Below, piece after piece: positions 19,431-30,250 of a stretch of 64,000 nt of DNA. The DNA is from Polynucleobacter sp. AM-25C3 (lineage in GTDB: Bacteria; Pseudomonadota; Gammaproteobacteria; Burkholderiales; Burkholderiaceae), in contig NZ_JACVOS010000001.1 in the NCBI RefSeq assembly GCF_018882335.1, positions 62,001 through 126,000 of the forward strand, given 5' to 3'. The number at the start of each line of letters is the position of its first letter. Position 1 is the stretch's first letter. The notes beneath the pieces are model-generated. The model was not told the DNA's origin. It ran no database searches and was given only the letters and a program-made list of their open reading frames with translations. Position numbers and translations under genes: made by a program.

Positions 19431-21017
19431 CTAATAAATACCCAGGCCGATGATTACAATCCCAGCCAAAAAGCCACCTGCAAACAGTAAGGCGCCAACT
19501 AATAGGCGGTGAGTGCGTCTTTCTTGTAATAAAAGGGCTTTGAGGACCTCTAATTCGCCTTTTTGCTCCCTTTGGGGGGTGCGCGCCTGAGCCAAACTAT
19601 CTGCAATCAAGCGAGGCAAAGTTGGCAAAATTTGAGCCCAGCTTGGCGCCTCAGCCTTAATTCCATCTACCAAAGCCCTCCAACCTAGCTGCTGACTGAT
19701 CCATTTTTCCAAAATTGGCTTAGCAGTCTTCCAAAGATCTAGATCGGGATCTAGCTGACGAGCAAGTCCTTCAACGTTCAATAGAGTCTTCTGAAGCAAA
19801 GTAAGTTGTGGCTGAATCTCCACCTTGAAACGACGCGAAGTTTGGAACAAACGCATCAAGACAATGCCCAAGGAGATTTCTTTTAAAGGGCGATCAAAGT
19901 AAGGCTCGCAAACAGAGCGTACTGCACCCTCAAGTTCTTCTACCCGTGTATTAGCAGGCACCCAACCAGATTCGATATGCAATTCTGCAACACGGCGGTA
20001 ATCACGATTAAAGAAGGCTAAGAAATTTAATGCCAAATAACTTTTATCGGACTGACTCAATGCGCCGACAATCCCAAAGTCCAAAGAAATAAATCGGCCA
20101 AATGTTTCTGGCTCAAGGCTAATCATGATGTTACCGGGATGCATGTCCGCATGAAAGAAGCCATGCTCAAATACTTGCGTGAAGAATATTTCTACACCAT
20201 CCGCAGCTAGCTTTTTAAAGTCAACGCCAGCAGCGCGCAACTCTGCGCTACGACCAATCGAAATGCCATTCATCTTTTCCATCACGATGACATTGGTATG
20301 GCACAAATCCCAATACATCTCGGGAATCATCAACTTCTTAGAGTCAACAAAATAACGGCGCAACTGACTCGCGTTTGCTGCCTCGCGCATGAGATCCAAT
20401 TCATCATGCAGATAAGTATCAAACTCCGCTACGTTCTCGCGAGGCTTTAGGCGACGACCATCCTCTGAACTTCTCTCGATAATTTTTGCCAAGTCGTATA
20501 ACAAGGCAAGATCGCCATCAATAATTGGCAGAATGCCGGGACGCAAGACTTTGACTGCTACAGCACGACCTTCCCACTCGGGATGTTTTTCAGTTCCGCG
20601 CAGTAAACCAAAGTGTACTTGGGCCACAGAGGCGCTAGCTACAGGGGTTGCATCAAAACTAATAAACACTTCCTCGATGGACTGCCCTAGTGCTTTTTCA
20701 ATTAAATGGCATGACTCATCATTAGAAAATGGAGGGACTTGATCCTGTAACTTGGCCAGTTCATTCGCAATATCTTCTGGCAATAAATCACGTCGAGTAG
20801 AAAGCACTTGTCCAAACTTGACAAAGATCGGACCAAGCGCCTCTAAGGTCAAACGAATACGCTCGCCCCTGGGTAAAGATTCACCAGGAGAGGTCCAACA
20901 AATCATGGTTAATGCGCCACGACGAATACCGGGTTTCAGAATATCGCGTAGTAATGGCAATAAGCCATAGCGCCATGCGGTAAAGAATATAAAAAAGAGG
21001 CGGGCAAGACGACGCAC
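19431..21017 (-). CDS. ubiB: Ubiquinone biosynthesis protein UbiB (ABC1/ADCK kinase-like)
   Basis: Atypical protein-kinase-like ATPase needed for coenzyme Q synthesis. The family motif KxGQ is in '[16 protein letters not shown]', the A-rich loop is '[11 protein letters not shown]', and the catalytic-like segments are '[11 protein letters not shown]' and 'ISLDFGIVG'. Two hydrophobic stretches end the protein ('[20 protein letters not shown]'), anchoring it in the inner membrane. At 528 residues it is near E. coli UbiB length. ubiJ lies 6 bases upstream, and ubiE is two genes further up, so this is a ubiquinone cluster. Confidence 0.95.
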   Translation of the reverse strand: MRRLARLFFIFFTAWRYGLLPLLRDILKPGIRRGALTMICWTSPGESLPRGERIRLTLEALGPIFVKFGQVLSTRRDLLPEDIANELAKLQDQVPPFSNDESCHLIEKALGQSIEEVFISFDATPVASASVAQVHFGLLRGTEKHPEWEGRAVAVKVLRPGILPIIDGDLALLYDLAKIIERSSEDGRRLKPRENVAEFDTYLHDELDLMREAANASQLRRYFVDSKKLMIPEMYWDLCHTNVIVMEKMNGISIGRSAELRAAGVDFKKLAADGVEIFFTQVFEHGFFHADMHPGNIMISLEPETFGRFISLDFGIVGALSQSDKSYLALNFLAFFNRDYRRVAELHIESGWVPANTRVEELEGAVRSVCEPYFDRPLKEISLGIVLMRLFQTSRRFKVEIQPQLTLLQKTLLNVEGLARQLDPDLDLWKTAKPILEKWISQQLGWRALVDGIKAEAPSWAQILPTLPRLIADSLAQARTPQREQKGELEVLKALLLQERRTHRLLVGALLFAGGFLAGIVIIGLGIY

Positions 21018-21023
21018 GATGAA

Positions 21024-21641
21024 TTAACCTTTTCGCTCTAAAAGTTGGATGCGCTTTTCCATGCGATCAACTGCATCACGCAAGGCATTCAATTCATTTT
21101 TGCGAATCATAAAATCTCGTTTATTCAAAAGTACTTTTCTCTCTTCACTGACATACTCCACTACATTCTCCAGTAAGTCAGAAGCGGCAGACCGCCCCGC
21201 GGAGATGAATTTCTTACCTTGGCGTACAGCAAAATTGGCAGGTGCATCACCAATGAAATGCGCTAAATCCTCCTCATACTCCCAGCGAATTTGTCCTGCC
21301 AAGCGGCCTAATAATTGCGCTAGGTCAGCATCGCCAGTAATCTTGACTGATTTCATCGCCTGCTCTCGCAAACCGCCAGAACTACCTGCAAGCGCACTCA
21401 ATATCTCAGCAGAAACCTCTAGCTCTAAGGAGGGGGCTTCAAAATGCGTCAAAGCAGTCAAGGAGCCCTTGGGTGTTAATTCAAAACAAAGATTGCCGAC
21501 AGGCAACTTCATTAACACCACTTTTCCTGCATGCTTCGCCAACTCCACCATCGCCCATGGCTCTGCCTGGAGGACATGATTAATCCCTCTACTAGCGGCT
21601 GTAGCTGCAATATGGTGAGTAGTGGGAGAGGTGGTGGTCAT
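21024..21641 (-). CDS. ubiJ: Ubiquinone biosynthesis accessory factor UbiJ (SCP2 domain)
   Basis: Lipid-binding scaffold of the soluble Ubi complex. The N-terminal SCP2-like fold (about 15-120) precedes a helical tail that ends in a coiled coil, 'NELNALRDAVDRMEKRIQLLERK', as in E. coli UbiJ. The frame extends to a TTG at 21662, but that codon is inside a terminator stem, so the ATG at 21641 is chosen (205 residues). No ribosome-binding site precedes it: the ATG follows the T-run of the terminator by six bases. UbiB follows 6 bases downstream. Confidence 0.87.
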   Translation of the reverse strand: MTTTSPTTHHIAATAASRGINHVLQAEPWAMVELAKHAGKVVLMKLPVGNLCFELTPKGSLTALTHFEAPSLELEVSAEILSALAGSSGGLREQAMKSVKITGDADLAQLLGRLAGQIRWEYEEDLAHFIGDAPANFAVRQGKKFISAGRSAASDLLENVVEYVSEERKVLLNKRDFMIRKNELNALRDAVDRMEKRIQLLERKG

Positions 21642-21647
21642 GAGCGT

Positions 21648-21670
21648 AAAAAACCCGCACAAGTGCGGGC
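21648..21670 (-). terminator. Rho-independent terminator after the Tim44-like gene, abutting ubiJ
   Basis: On the minus strand, GCCCGCA and TGCGGG form a short GC stem with a four-base loop followed by six T residues. It should stop transcripts from the Tim44-like gene just before the ubiJ ATG at 21641. Confidence 0.75.
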
Positions 21671-21693
21671 TTTCAATGGAAAGTACCTCAAGC

Positions 21694-22605
21694 TTAAACC
21701 AACTGAGAAATACCCGCCAGTACCCAGCCTCCAGGGCCCGCTACCGGCTTACTGAGGTTCCAAATTTCAGAGAAATTATTTGCCTGTGCGCCTGCTTGCT
21801 CACGAATCATGCCCGTGAACTGCACGCTACAGTAATAAGTATTGTCGGCCGTCTCAATTCCGAGCAACTGCGCATTGAGCGTAACCACATCAGTTTGATT
21901 GGCGCTATCTGCACGACCCGAAAGATCTTGCTCGATTGTGGCGAACATCTCAGGCGTGGTGTACTCACGCAATGCTGCTAAGTCGCCTTGATCCCATGCC
22001 TTTTGCAGGCTTGAAAAATACTGCTTCGCATTTTCTAAAAACGCATATTCATCAAACCCTGGAGGCAAGGTTGACTGAAATGGTGCAGGCTCAGCGGCAA
22101 CGCCACCAAAAGCACTAGCAGCAGGCGTAAATGCTGGCTCCTGTCTTGGTGCCTGGTCCATATTCGTACGCTGCATTCCTTGCGAAGTGACTTGAGGACC
22201 TTTATTGGCACCTGATAAAGCAGGCAACAACCTTCTCATCACAAACATGATGGCGAAGCCTGCTAGAACAGCAATCAACAAACCAGTAATTAAAGAGGAT
22301 GCCGCCTCACCCATACCAAAGTGGGATAAGAGATACCCAATACCAAGCCCTGCAGCAAGACCGCCTAGGATGCCACCCATACCGCCAAAGCGACTAGGTG
22401 CTGGCGCCTGAGGTGTTGCAGCTGGTGCAGCCGGTTGAGCTTGCTGAACTGGCTTTTGCGCCGGAGCAGCTTGTTTTTGCATTGGCGCGCTTGGCGCTTT
22501 ACCGATACTTCTACCACCACCTAAACGCGCAGCATCAGCATGACCAACAGTAGCAAATATCAAGCTAACACTTAACAGTACTGCCTTGAAAAATTGCTTA
22601 TTCAT
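21694..22605 (-). CDS. Tim44-like domain protein with signal anchor
   Basis: A 303-residue protein. The start at ATG 22605 has GGGGA eight bases upstream and begins a signal-like segment, 'MNKQFFKAVLLSVSLIFATV', ending AxA. A low-complexity Ala/Pro/Gln region (about 30-75) follows, then a hydrophobic stretch around 85-125 ('SSLITGLLIAVLAGFAIMFV'). The C-terminal Tim44-like domain (about 175-300) carries 'FLENAKQYFSSLQKAWDQGDLAALREYTT'. Bacterial Tim44-like proteins resemble the mitochondrial import factor domain, but their role is unclear. It lies between ubiE and ubiJ and ends in its own terminator. Confidence 0.85.
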   Translation of the reverse strand: MNKQFFKAVLLSVSLIFATVGHADAARLGGGRSIGKAPSAPMQKQAAPAQKPVQQAQPAAPAATPQAPAPSRFGGMGGILGGLAAGLGIGYLLSHFGMGEAASSLITGLLIAVLAGFAIMFVMRRLLPALSGANKGPQVTSQGMQRTNMDQAPRQEPAFTPAASAFGGVAAEPAPFQSTLPPGFDEYAFLENAKQYFSSLQKAWDQGDLAALREYTTPEMFATIEQDLSGRADSANQTDVVTLNAQLLGIETADNTYYCSVQFTGMIREQAGAQANNFSEIWNLSKPVAGPGGWVLAGISQLV

Positions 22606-22661
22606 TTTTTTATCCCCTATAGAACAACTTGAATTCTTGACCACTAAAAACTACAAATTCA

Positions 22662-23405
22662 CTAGTATTTAATACCAATATGCAATGCAACGATACCCCC
22701 AGTCATTCTATGGGTATCAACTTCATCAAAACCGACTCCTAGCATGATCTCTTTCAGGGCCTGTGCATCTGGATGCATCCGAATGGATTCTGCTAAATAG
22801 CGATAGCTCTCAGAATCTTGAGCAATTTTTTCACCCAACCAAGGTAACACCTTAAATGAATAAGTGTCATAAACCGGTTGTAAAAAAGCATCGGGCTTAG
22901 AGAACTCCAGTACCAATACTCGACCCCCGGGCTTAATGACTCTGAGCATCTCTGCCAGAGCAACATCTTTGTGAGTCATATTTCTCAAACCAAATGCCAC
23001 TGTCACTACATCAAAGTGATTGGCAGGAAAGGGAATTTTCTCTGCATCGAATTGAACACAAGGTAAAGCCAGGCCTTTGTCTAAAAGACGATCTCGGCCA
23101 ACACCCAACATCGAGGCATTGATATCACTTAACCATACCTGCGCATCAGCATTTTGCCCCCAGCCCGCTGCTCTTGCAAATGCAGCAGCCAAGTCGCCTG
23201 TACCGCCGGCAATATCTAGCACCTTTTGACCTGGGCGAACTTGCGCGCGAGCAATAGTGACTTTCTTCCACAAGCGATGCAGACCAAATGACATCAAGTC
23301 ATTCATCACATCGTATTTGCTAGCTACCGAATGAAAAACTTCTGCGACCTTACCCGCTTTTTCAGCTTCGTCAACGCTTTGGTATCCAAAATGGGTCTTG
23401 CTCAT
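22662..23405 (-). CDS. ubiE: Ubiquinone/menaquinone biosynthesis C-methyltransferase
   Basis: SAM-dependent enzyme that C-methylates the quinone ring. Motifs are '[22 protein letters not shown]', SAM motif I '[16 protein letters not shown]', '[12 protein letters not shown]' and '[19 protein letters not shown]'. The frame is open further upstream, but the ATG at 23405 has AAAGAAGA just before it and begins '[11 protein letters not shown]' as in relatives (247 residues). It lies 28 bases after the DUF971 gene. Ubiquinone rather than menaquinone is likely, as no men genes are seen and several ubi genes are adjacent. Confidence 0.96.
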   Translation of the reverse strand: MSKTHFGYQSVDEAEKAGKVAEVFHSVASKYDVMNDLMSFGLHRLWKKVTIARAQVRPGQKVLDIAGGTGDLAAAFARAAGWGQNADAQVWLSDINASMLGVGRDRLLDKGLALPCVQFDAEKIPFPANHFDVVTVAFGLRNMTHKDVALAEMLRVIKPGGRVLVLEFSKPDAFLQPVYDTYSFKVLPWLGEKIAQDSESYRYLAESIRMHPDAQALKEIMLGVGFDEVDTHRMTGGIVALHIGIKY

Positions 23406-23433
23406 ATTCTTCTTTGCTCTACTGAAATATCGA

Positions 23434-23823
23434 TTAATGACTGCCGCAGGCATGTCCGCCAGCAACACTCATCGGAGTATCGCGGTCTAGGCCGGCAGCA
23501 GCTAATTTATCCAAATGCTCTTGCCACAGCGCTTCCTGGTTCTCACATAAAAAGTGCAAGAAATCCCAGGTATACAAACCAGAATCATGTCCATCAGAGA
23601 AGGAAGGCTTCAGTGCATAGTGGCCTACTGGCTCGATATTGGCAATGAGAACCTCGCGCTTGCCTGTTTGCAAGGTCTCCTGCCCGGGGCCGTGCCCCTG
23701 CACTTCAGCTGATGGTGACAATACTCTTAACAATTCAAAAGGGAGGCGATATGTTTTGTCATCGCCATAAGTAAGCTCCAATACTTTTGACTGTTGATGA
23801 ACAACAACATTTGTTGGAATCAT
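23434..23823 (-). CDS. DUF971 domain protein (GBBH-like N-terminal domain)
   Basis: A 129-residue protein matching DUF971, the domain also found at the N-terminus of gamma-butyrobetaine hydroxylase: '[32 protein letters not shown]', '[28 protein letters not shown]'. The C-terminus has Cys and His residues ('GGHACGSH') that could bind metal. The ATG at 23823 shares a base with the TGA of the large oxidoreductase upstream (TGATG), so translation is coupled. Its neighbour ubiE is a usual partner in Burkholderiales. Its biochemical role is not established. Confidence 0.88.
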   Translation of the reverse strand: MIPTNVVVHQQSKVLELTYGDDKTYRLPFELLRVLSPSAEVQGHGPGQETLQTGKREVLIANIEPVGHYALKPSFSDGHDSGLYTWDFLHFLCENQEALWQEHLDKLAAAGLDRDTPMSVAGGHACGSH

Positions 23824-26800
23824 CAAACCAATACCCTCTCAATGCCACCTTGGTTCGCCTTGGCAACATAATCTTGCATCCAGTTATCACCTAATAATTT
23901 TTGTGCCATCTCAACCACGATGTAATCGGCAGTCGTATCGCTATCCGCATCAAAGCGTGTGAGGCCTTGCAAGCAAGATGGGCAGCTCGTCAACACTTTG
24001 ACGTCACCAGTGAAGTCGCCTTTACGCAATTCGTTGGCAGCCTTCTCCATTTCAATTTGCTTACGGAAGCGGATTTGCGTAGAAATATCAGGGCGTGTCA
24101 CTGCCAGCGTTCCAGACTCACCACAGCAACGATCATTCTTCTGAATGGTTTTGCCATCCTCCTGCTGAATCAGTTCATTCACTGTCTTGAGTGGATCCTG
24201 CAACTTCATCGGCGAATGACATGGATCGTGATACATATATTTCACGCCAGTCACGTTTGAAAGCTTGACGCCCTTCTCAAGCAAATACTCATGAATATCA
24301 ATAATGCGGCAACCAGGGAATATCTGTTCAAACTGATAGCCCGCCAATTGGTCATAGCAAGTTCCGCAAGAAACCACCACGGTCTTAATATCCAAATAAT
24401 TGAGAGTGTTCGCAACGCGATGGAAGAGCACGCGGTTGTCGGTAATCATCTTCTCGGCTTTATCAAAGTCGCCATTACCGCGCTGTGGGTAGCCGCAACA
24501 GAGGTAGCCCGGAGGCAATACAGTCTGAACGCCGACATTCCAGAGCATCGCTTGCGTAGCTAAACCTACCTGCGAGAACAGGCGCTCAGAGCCACAACCC
24601 GGGAAATAGAACACTGCTTCCGTATCCGCAGAAGTGGTCTTAGGATCCCGAATAATTGGAACGTAATTCGCATCCTCAATATCTAAGAGCGCACGAGCAG
24701 TTTTCTTGGGCAAATTGCCTGGCATTTTCTTGTTGACGAAGAAGATCACCTGCTCTTTGATGTTTGGTTTAGTGACCGTCGCCGGAGGATGCGCAGTTTG
24801 CTTGCGCGCCAACTTACGGAAAACATCATTACCCAAGCGTTGAAGCTTATAACCCCAGCCAATCATGGTCTTGCGAACCAAGTTGATAGTGTCTGGATCG
24901 GTAGCATTCAAGAACAGCATTGATGCCGCTGTTCCCGGATTAAAGCGTTGCTGCCCCATCTTGCGCAACAAGTTACGCATGTTCATCGTGACATCACCAA
25001 AATCAATATTGACAGGACAAGGTGTTAAACACTTATGACACACGGTGCAATGTGCCGCGACATCGTCAAACATTTCCCAATGACGAATCGATACACCACG
25101 ACGCGTCTGCTCTTCATACAAGAAGGCTTCAATCAACAAAGAGGTTGCCAAAATTTTGTCGCGTGGGCTGTACAGTAAATTTGCACGGGGTACATGTGTA
25201 GCACACACTGGCTTGCACTTACCGCAACGCAAACAATCTTTCACGCTATCAGCAATCGCACCGATGTCACTCTGCTGCATGATGATGGACTCATGTCCCA
25301 TCAAGCCAAAGCTTGGAGTGTAGGCAATGCTGAGATCAGCATGCGGCATTAACTTGCCCTTATTAAAGCGACCTTCTGGATCCACGCGCTTCTTATAAGC
25401 GCGGAAATCTTTTAGCTCAGCTTCAGTCAAATACTCCAACTTAGTAATACCAATGCCATGCTCACCAGAAATCACACCGTCTAATGAGCGAGCCAATTTC
25501 ATAATTCGAGCGACTGCACGATGCGCATCTTGCAACATCTCATAGTCATCAGAGTTCACAGGAATATTGGTATGCACGTTACCGTCACCAGCATGCATAT
25601 GCAGCGCTACAAACACGCGCTTGCGCAGAATATTTTTATGAATTGCCTCTAGCTCATTCAAAATTGGCTCAAATGCAAGACCGCCAAATATGATTCGGAG
25701 CTCGGCACGCACTTCTGTTTTCCAAGAAGCGCGCAGACTGTAATTCTGCAAGTCTGGGAAGTAGGTATCCATCTGCGTTAACCACTCAGACCAACGCGCC
25801 CGCACCCCTGAAATCAGTTCAAGCGCCTGCTGAACACGATCGCCCAATATTTCAGCGCTTGGGATTTCAAAGTCCTCATCATTCTTGCCGAGCGGCAAGG
25901 CACTCTTTTTCAAAAATGCTTCGAGGGCATCTAAAACTTGTAATTTATTTTTGAGAGAGAGTTCGATATTGATACGCTCAATACCTTCGGTGTACTCACC
26001 CATGCGTGGTAATGGAATCACCACATCTTCATTAATCTTGAAGGCATTGGTGTGGCGAGCAATCGCGGCAGTACGTGCACGATCTAACCAAAACTTTTTG
26101 CGCGCTTCCGCACTAACCGCTACGAAGCCTTCGCCCACGCGATTATTGGCCATGCGCACGACTTCACTAGTCGCAGCAGCTACAGCCTCTTCATCATCAC
26201 CAGCGATATCGCCGATCAATACCATCTTCGGTAAAGCATTGCGTTTGGACTTGGTTGAGTAGCCAACCGCCCTCAGATAGCGATCATCCAAATGCTCCAA
26301 GCCAGCCAAGATCGGACCGCCATTCTTACTCAAGCCATCGAGGTAAGCTTTAATTTCTACAATGCTGGGAATAGCTTCTTGTGCTTGACCAAAAAATTCC
26401 AAGCAAACAGTACGCATGAATTTAGGCATGCGATGCAAAACCCAAGTTGCGCTGGTGATTAAACCATCACAACCTTCTTTTTGAACGCCTGGTAAACCTG
26501 ATAAAAACTTATCAGTTACATCTTTACCTAAACCTTCTTTGCGGAAGCGCTTACCTTCCACCTCAAGAATTTCTGTTTTCAGAATACGTTCGCCCGGCTC
26601 ACTCAAACCATCCGACCAAGTCAGTTGAAAACGAACTTTTTCTGCAACGTGAATTTTTCCTAGGTTGTGCTCTAGACGCTCGACATCCAACCAATTGCCT
26701 TCTGGATCTACCATGCGCCAGCTAGCTAAGTTATCCAATGCAGTGCCCCAGAGGACAGCCTTTTTACCACCGGCATTCATGGCGATGTTGCCGCCAATAC

Positions 26801-27662
26801 AACTAGCGTCAGCAGAAGTCGGATCGACCGCAAACACAAGCCCAGCGTGCTCTGCAGCATCTGAGACTCTGCGGGTAACTACACCTGCGCCAGTAAAGAT
26901 CGTTGAAACTTCATGGTCTACGCCAGGCAAACGCTTTAGCTTGACAGCATCAATTTGCTCAAGCTTCTCAGTGTTAATGACAGCAGACATGGCGTATAGC
27001 GGAATAGCGCCACCGGTATATCCCGTGCCACCTCCACGCGGAATAATTGTTAAACCTAATTCAACACAGGCTTTAACTAAGCCAGGGATTTCAGATTCGT
27101 AATCTGGCTTAAGGACCACGAGCGGAAACTCAACCCGCCAGTCAGTAGCATCAGTGACATGAGCAGCACGAGAGACCCCATCAAAACAAATATTGTCAGA
27201 GGCAGTAATGCGACCAAGTTCTTTGCGAGCACGCTTCCGAATTTCAGCAACATCCTTAAAGCCCTGCTCGAAACTTTCAACGGCGCGATGCGCAGCATTT
27301 AATAAGACCTGGACTTGCTCAGCAGATTCACCACTTGAGCGTTTTTTGACTTCACCCAAGCGATGCCACAAGGCATCAATCAACAATTGACGGCGATTGG
27401 CGTTATCCAATAAGTCGTCTTGCAAAAAGGGATTGCGTTGGACTACCCAAATATCACCCAATACCTCAAACAACATGCGAGCTGAACGCCCAGTACGACG
27501 AACCCCACGCAAATCATTCAGAACGCGCCATGACTCCTCGCCCAATAAGCGAATAACGATTTCACGATCGGAAAAAGAGGTGTAGTTGTAGGGTATCTCG
27601 CGGAGGCGGGGCGAGCCGGCCTCAGCATCTAACAACTGGTTCAAAGCTAATGGTGCGTTCAT
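23823..27662 (-). CDS. Large FAD-linked oxidoreductase with Fe-S and CCG domains (DUF3683)
   Basis: A 1279-residue fusion. Residues 1-170 match the DUF3683-type N-terminal extension. An FAD-binding domain of the vanillyl-alcohol-oxidase type follows ('[15 protein letters not shown]', about 205-220), then an FAD-oxidase C-terminal domain ('[18 protein letters not shown]', '[17 protein letters not shown]', about 640-730). Two 4Fe-4S motifs lie near 805 ('[16 protein letters not shown]') and 870 ('[14 protein letters not shown]'). Two CCG modules lie near 1054 ('[11 protein letters not shown]') and 1179 ('[10 protein letters not shown]'). This is a D-lactate dehydrogenase/glycolate oxidase GlcD plus GlcF architecture in one chain. 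The likely role is quinone-linked 2-hydroxyacid oxidation; the substrate is unknown. Confidence 0.9.
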   Translation of the reverse strand: MNAPLALNQLLDAEAGSPRLREIPYNYTSFSDREIVIRLLGEESWRVLNDLRGVRRTGRSARMLFEVLGDIWVVQRNPFLQDDLLDNANRRQLLIDALWHRLGEVKKRSSGESAEQVQVLLNAAHRAVESFEQGFKDVAEIRKRARKELGRITASDNICFDGVSRAAHVTDATDWRVEFPLVVLKPDYESEIPGLVKACVELGLTIIPRGGGTGYTGGAIPLYAMSAVINTEKLEQIDAVKLKRLPGVDHEVSTIFTGAGVVTRRVSDAAEHAGLVFAVDPTSADASCIGGNIAMNAGGKKAVLWGTALDNLASWRMVDPEGNWLDVERLEHNLGKIHVAEKVRFQLTWSDGLSEPGERILKTEILEVEGKRFRKEGLGKDVTDKFLSGLPGVQKEGCDGLITSATWVLHRMPKFMRTVCLEFFGQAQEAIPSIVEIKAYLDGLSKNGGPILAGLEHLDDRYLRAVGYSTKSKRNALPKMVLIGDIAGDDEEAVAAATSEVVRMANNRVGEGFVAVSAEARKKFWLDRARTAAIARHTNAFKINEDVVIPLPRMGEYTEGIERINIELSLKNKLQVLDALEAFLKKSALPLGKNDEDFEIPSAEILGDRVQQALELISGVRARWSEWLTQMDTYFPDLQNYSLRASWKTEVRAELRIIFGGLAFEPILNELEAIHKNILRKRVFVALHMHAGDGNVHTNIPVNSDDYEMLQDAHRAVARIMKLARSLDGVISGEHGIGITKLEYLTEAELKDFRAYKKRVDPEGRFNKGKLMPHADLSIAYTPSFGLMGHESIIMQQSDIGAIADSVKDCLRCGKCKPVCATHVPRANLLYSPRDKILATSLLIEAFLYEEQTRRGVSIRHWEMFDDVAAHCTVCHKCLTPCPVNIDFGDVTMNMRNLLRKMGQQRFNPGTAASMLFLNATDPDTINLVRKTMIGWGYKLQRLGNDVFRKLARKQTAHPPATVTKPNIKEQVIFFVNKKMPGNLPKKTARALLDIEDANYVPIIRDPKTTSADTEAVFYFPGCGSERLFSQVGLATQAMLWNVGVQTVLPPGYLCCGYPQRGNGDFDKAEKMITDNRVLFHRVANTLNYLDIKTVVVSCGTCYDQLAGYQFEQIFPGCRIIDIHEYLLEKGVKLSNVTGVKYMYHDPCHSPMKLQDPLKTVNELIQQEDGKTIQKNDRCCGESGTLAVTRPDISTQIRFRKQIEMEKAANELRKGDFTGDVKVLTSCPSCLQGLTRFDADSDTTADYIVVEMAQKLLGDNWMQDYVAKANQGGIERVLV

Positions 27663-27796
27663 AGCGTCATATTTGATAAATATGCATTTTAATTGAGTGA
27701 TCCTGATATTGACAGGAAACGCGGAAAGTTGTCGACTGAGGGGATAAAACCTTGCAAATCTAAGGGCTTAGAGCCCGTTCATGGTACGCTCATCGC

Positions 27797-29317
27797 ATGG
27801 CAACGAACTATTTAAAGAAAATTTTATCGGCCCGAGTCTACGATGTGGCCAGGGAAACAGAGCTCCAAGTAGCCCCCGAACTCACAAAACGCTTAGGCAA
27901 CCAAGTTTTACTCAAAAGAGAAGATAACCAGCCGGTTTTCTCCTTCAAGCTTCGTGGCGCCTATAACAAAATGGCCCATTTGCCACCAGAAGCCCTAAAA
28001 CGGGGGGTCATAGCGGCCTCTGCAGGCAATCATGCCCAAGGCGTGGCCTTGGCAGCAGCAAAAATGAAGTGCAAAGCCGTCATCGTGATGCCCCTCACTA
28101 CCCCGAGCGTCAAAATCGATGCCGTAAAGGCGCGTGGCGGGTCTTGGGTAGAGGTGATTCTGCATGGCGAGTCCTATAGTGACGCTTTTAAATACTCAGA
28201 GCTTTTAGAGAAAAAAAGGGGGTTAACCTTTGTTCATCCCTTCGATGATCCCGATGTCATCGCCGGGCAAGGCACAATTGCCCAAGAAATTTTCCAGCAA
28301 TACCAAGAGCCGATTGATGCCATTTTTGTAGCTATTGGCGGCGGCGGCTTAATTGCTGGCATTGGCGAATACGTCAAAGCGGTCAGCCCTAAGACCAAAG
28401 TCATCGGCGTTCAGTCGGTAGATTCAGATGCAATGAGAAGATCGCTTGAAGCCAATAAGCGTATCGAAATGAAAGATGTCGGCCTTTTTTCAGATGGCAC
28501 GGCAGTCAAGCTGGTTGGCAAAGAAACTTTCCGCATTTGTAAACGTGTTGTGGATGACATCATCACCGTCGATACCGACGAGATCTGTGCCGCCATCAAT
28601 GATGTCTTTACAGATACCCGCAGCATTCTAGAACCTGCAGGAGCCCTAGCCATAGCAGGGATGAAGAAGTACGTAGAAAAACATCGTCTCAAAAAGAAGA
28701 CTTTGGTCGCCATTGCTTGTGGCGCCAATATGAATTTCAGTCGCTTACGCTTTGTGGCTGAACGCGCTGATGTTGGTGAATTCCGAGAAGCCGTATTTGC
28801 CGTCACAATTCCTGAAGAGCGTGGGTCCTTTAGACGCTTCTGCGAATTGCTCGGCAATCGCAACGTCACTGAATTTAACTATCGCATCGCCGACCAAAGT
28901 GAAGCGCATATCTTCGTTGGCATTGGCACACAAAAAGCAACAGATAGCGCTGCTATTGCAAAACATTTTCGTAAAGCAAAATTTGCAACCATCGATTTAA
29001 CTCATGATGAGTTGGCTAAGTCTCACTTACGCCACATGGTAGGCGGTCGCTCTACTCTTGCAAAAGATGAGCTACTCTACCGCTTTGAATTTCCTGAGCG
29101 CCCAGGCGCTTTGATGAAATTCCTCACCAGCATGGCGCCCAATTGGAATATCAGCCTTTTCCACTACCGCAATCACGGTGCGGACTATGGTCGCATCTTG
29201 GTAGGCATTCAGGTTCCAAAAAATGAGCAGAATAAATTCCAAAAATTCTTAGCCTCACTCGGCTATCCGCATTGGAATGAAACTGATAACCCGGCTTATC
29301 GCCTATTTCTCAAATAA
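27797..29317 (+). CDS. ilvA: Biosynthetic threonine ammonia-lyase
   Basis: PLP enzyme that deaminates threonine to 2-oxobutanoate, the first step of isoleucine synthesis. The PLP lysine is in 'FSFKLRGAYNKM', the phosphate-binding loop is 'AIGGGGLIAGIG', and 'AASAGNHAQGVALAA' is diagnostic. Two C-terminal ACT-like regulatory domains (about 330-410 and 420-505) give the long form (506 residues) that is subject to isoleucine feedback. It is divergent from the large oxidoreductase across 134 bases, where I see no convincing promoter. A 5'-nucleotidase gene follows 13 bases downstream. Confidence 0.96.
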   Translation: MATNYLKKILSARVYDVARETELQVAPELTKRLGNQVLLKREDNQPVFSFKLRGAYNKMAHLPPEALKRGVIAASAGNHAQGVALAAAKMKCKAVIVMPLTTPSVKIDAVKARGGSWVEVILHGESYSDAFKYSELLEKKRGLTFVHPFDDPDVIAGQGTIAQEIFQQYQEPIDAIFVAIGGGGLIAGIGEYVKAVSPKTKVIGVQSVDSDAMRRSLEANKRIEMKDVGLFSDGTAVKLVGKETFRICKRVVDDIITVDTDEICAAINDVFTDTRSILEPAGALAIAGMKKYVEKHRLKKKTLVAIACGANMNFSRLRFVAERADVGEFREAVFAVTIPEERGSFRRFCELLGNRNVTEFNYRIADQSEAHIFVGIGTQKATDSAAIAKHFRKAKFATIDLTHDELAKSHLRHMVGGRSTLAKDELLYRFEFPERPGALMKFLTSMAPNWNISLFHYRNHGADYGRILVGIQVPKNEQNKFQKFLASLGYPHWNETDNPAYRLFLK

Positions 29318-29330
29318 GATGTAATTCGTA

Positions 29331-30239
29331 ATGTCATACACACTTACCGGAAAACTCGTTGTTGCGATTTCATCGCGCGCTCTATTTGATTTCGAAGAAG
29401 AAAACAACATCTTTGAATCATCCGATGACAGCGCCTATATGAAGTTGCAACTTGAGCGACTTGGCGTCGCTGCCCAGACTGGCGTAGCCTTTCCCTTGGT
29501 AAAGAAGTTACTAGCTTTCAATGAAGAGGGCGAGCAACGTGTTGAAGTAGTGATCTTGTCACGTAACGATCCTGTCAGCGGCTTGCGTGTGTTTCGCTCA
29601 GCTGAGCATCATGGTCTACATCTGGAGCGTGGTGTATTCACAAGAGGTCGCCCGCCCTATCACTACCTTCGCTCCTTGCATGCCAACTTGTTTCTCTCGG
29701 CTAACGAAGATGATGTACGCGCAACGATTGATGCAGGATTTCCTGCGGCACGCGTTTATCCAGAGTCAAGCAAAACTGCAGAGTCTCACCCCAATGAAAT
29801 TCGCATTGCATTCGACGGAGACGCAGTACTCTTTTCAGACGAAGCAGAGCAAGTATTTCAGAGTGAAGGCCTAGTGGCATTTGTTGATCATGAAAGCAAG
29901 AAGGCTGCGATCCCCCTGCCACCAGGTCCATTCAAACCTTTGTTAGAAGCACTCCATCGCTTGCAACGCTCTACCAGCGAGAAGGGCATGCGTATTCGTA
30001 CTGCCCTGGTGACCGCTCGCTCCGCGCCCGCGCATGAGCGCGCAATTCGTACGCTAATGGCTTGGGGTATTGATGTGGATGAAGCCATGTTCCTTGGCGG
30101 ACTCTCTAAGAGTGAATTCCTCCGCGAGTTTGAGCCAGATTTTTTCTTTGATGATCAAACCGGTCACTGCCAGTCCGCTGCATCAGTAGCGCCTACTGGT
30201 CACGTCGTATCTGGCGTATCGAATAAACCTAAAAACTAA
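29331..30239 (+). CDS. 5'-nucleotidase family protein (PF06189 type)
   Basis: A 302-residue protein matching the bacterial cytosolic 5'-nucleotidase family: 'LVVAISSRALFDFEEENNIFE', 'VEVVILSRNDPVSGLRVF', 'RGRPPYHYLRSLHANLFLSA', 'RIAFDGDAVLFSDEAE' and 'FLGGLSKSEFLREFEPDFFFDDQTGHC'. The DGD and DDQ segments fit a HAD-like metal site that hydrolyses nucleoside monophosphates. It lies between ilvA and queF with gaps of only 13 and 11 bases. No functional link to either is obvious. The family assignment is secure; the nucleotide preference is not known. Confidence 0.88.
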   Translation: MSYTLTGKLVVAISSRALFDFEEENNIFESSDDSAYMKLQLERLGVAAQTGVAFPLVKKLLAFNEEGEQRVEVVILSRNDPVSGLRVFRSAEHHGLHLERGVFTRGRPPYHYLRSLHANLFLSANEDDVRATIDAGFPAARVYPESSKTAESHPNEIRIAFDGDAVLFSDEAEQVFQSEGLVAFVDHESKKAAIPLPPGPFKPLLEALHRLQRSTSEKGMRIRTALVTARSAPAHERAIRTLMAWGIDVDEAMFLGGLSKSEFLREFEPDFFFDDQTGHCQSAASVAPTGHVVSGVSNKPKN

Positions 30240-30250
30240 GCACGCAAGGT

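Noticed and set aside
27762-27776. GGGCT/AGCCC repeat upstream of ilvA as an attenuator
   Set aside because: It is only 5 bp, and there is no leader peptide rich in branched-chain codons and no T-run.
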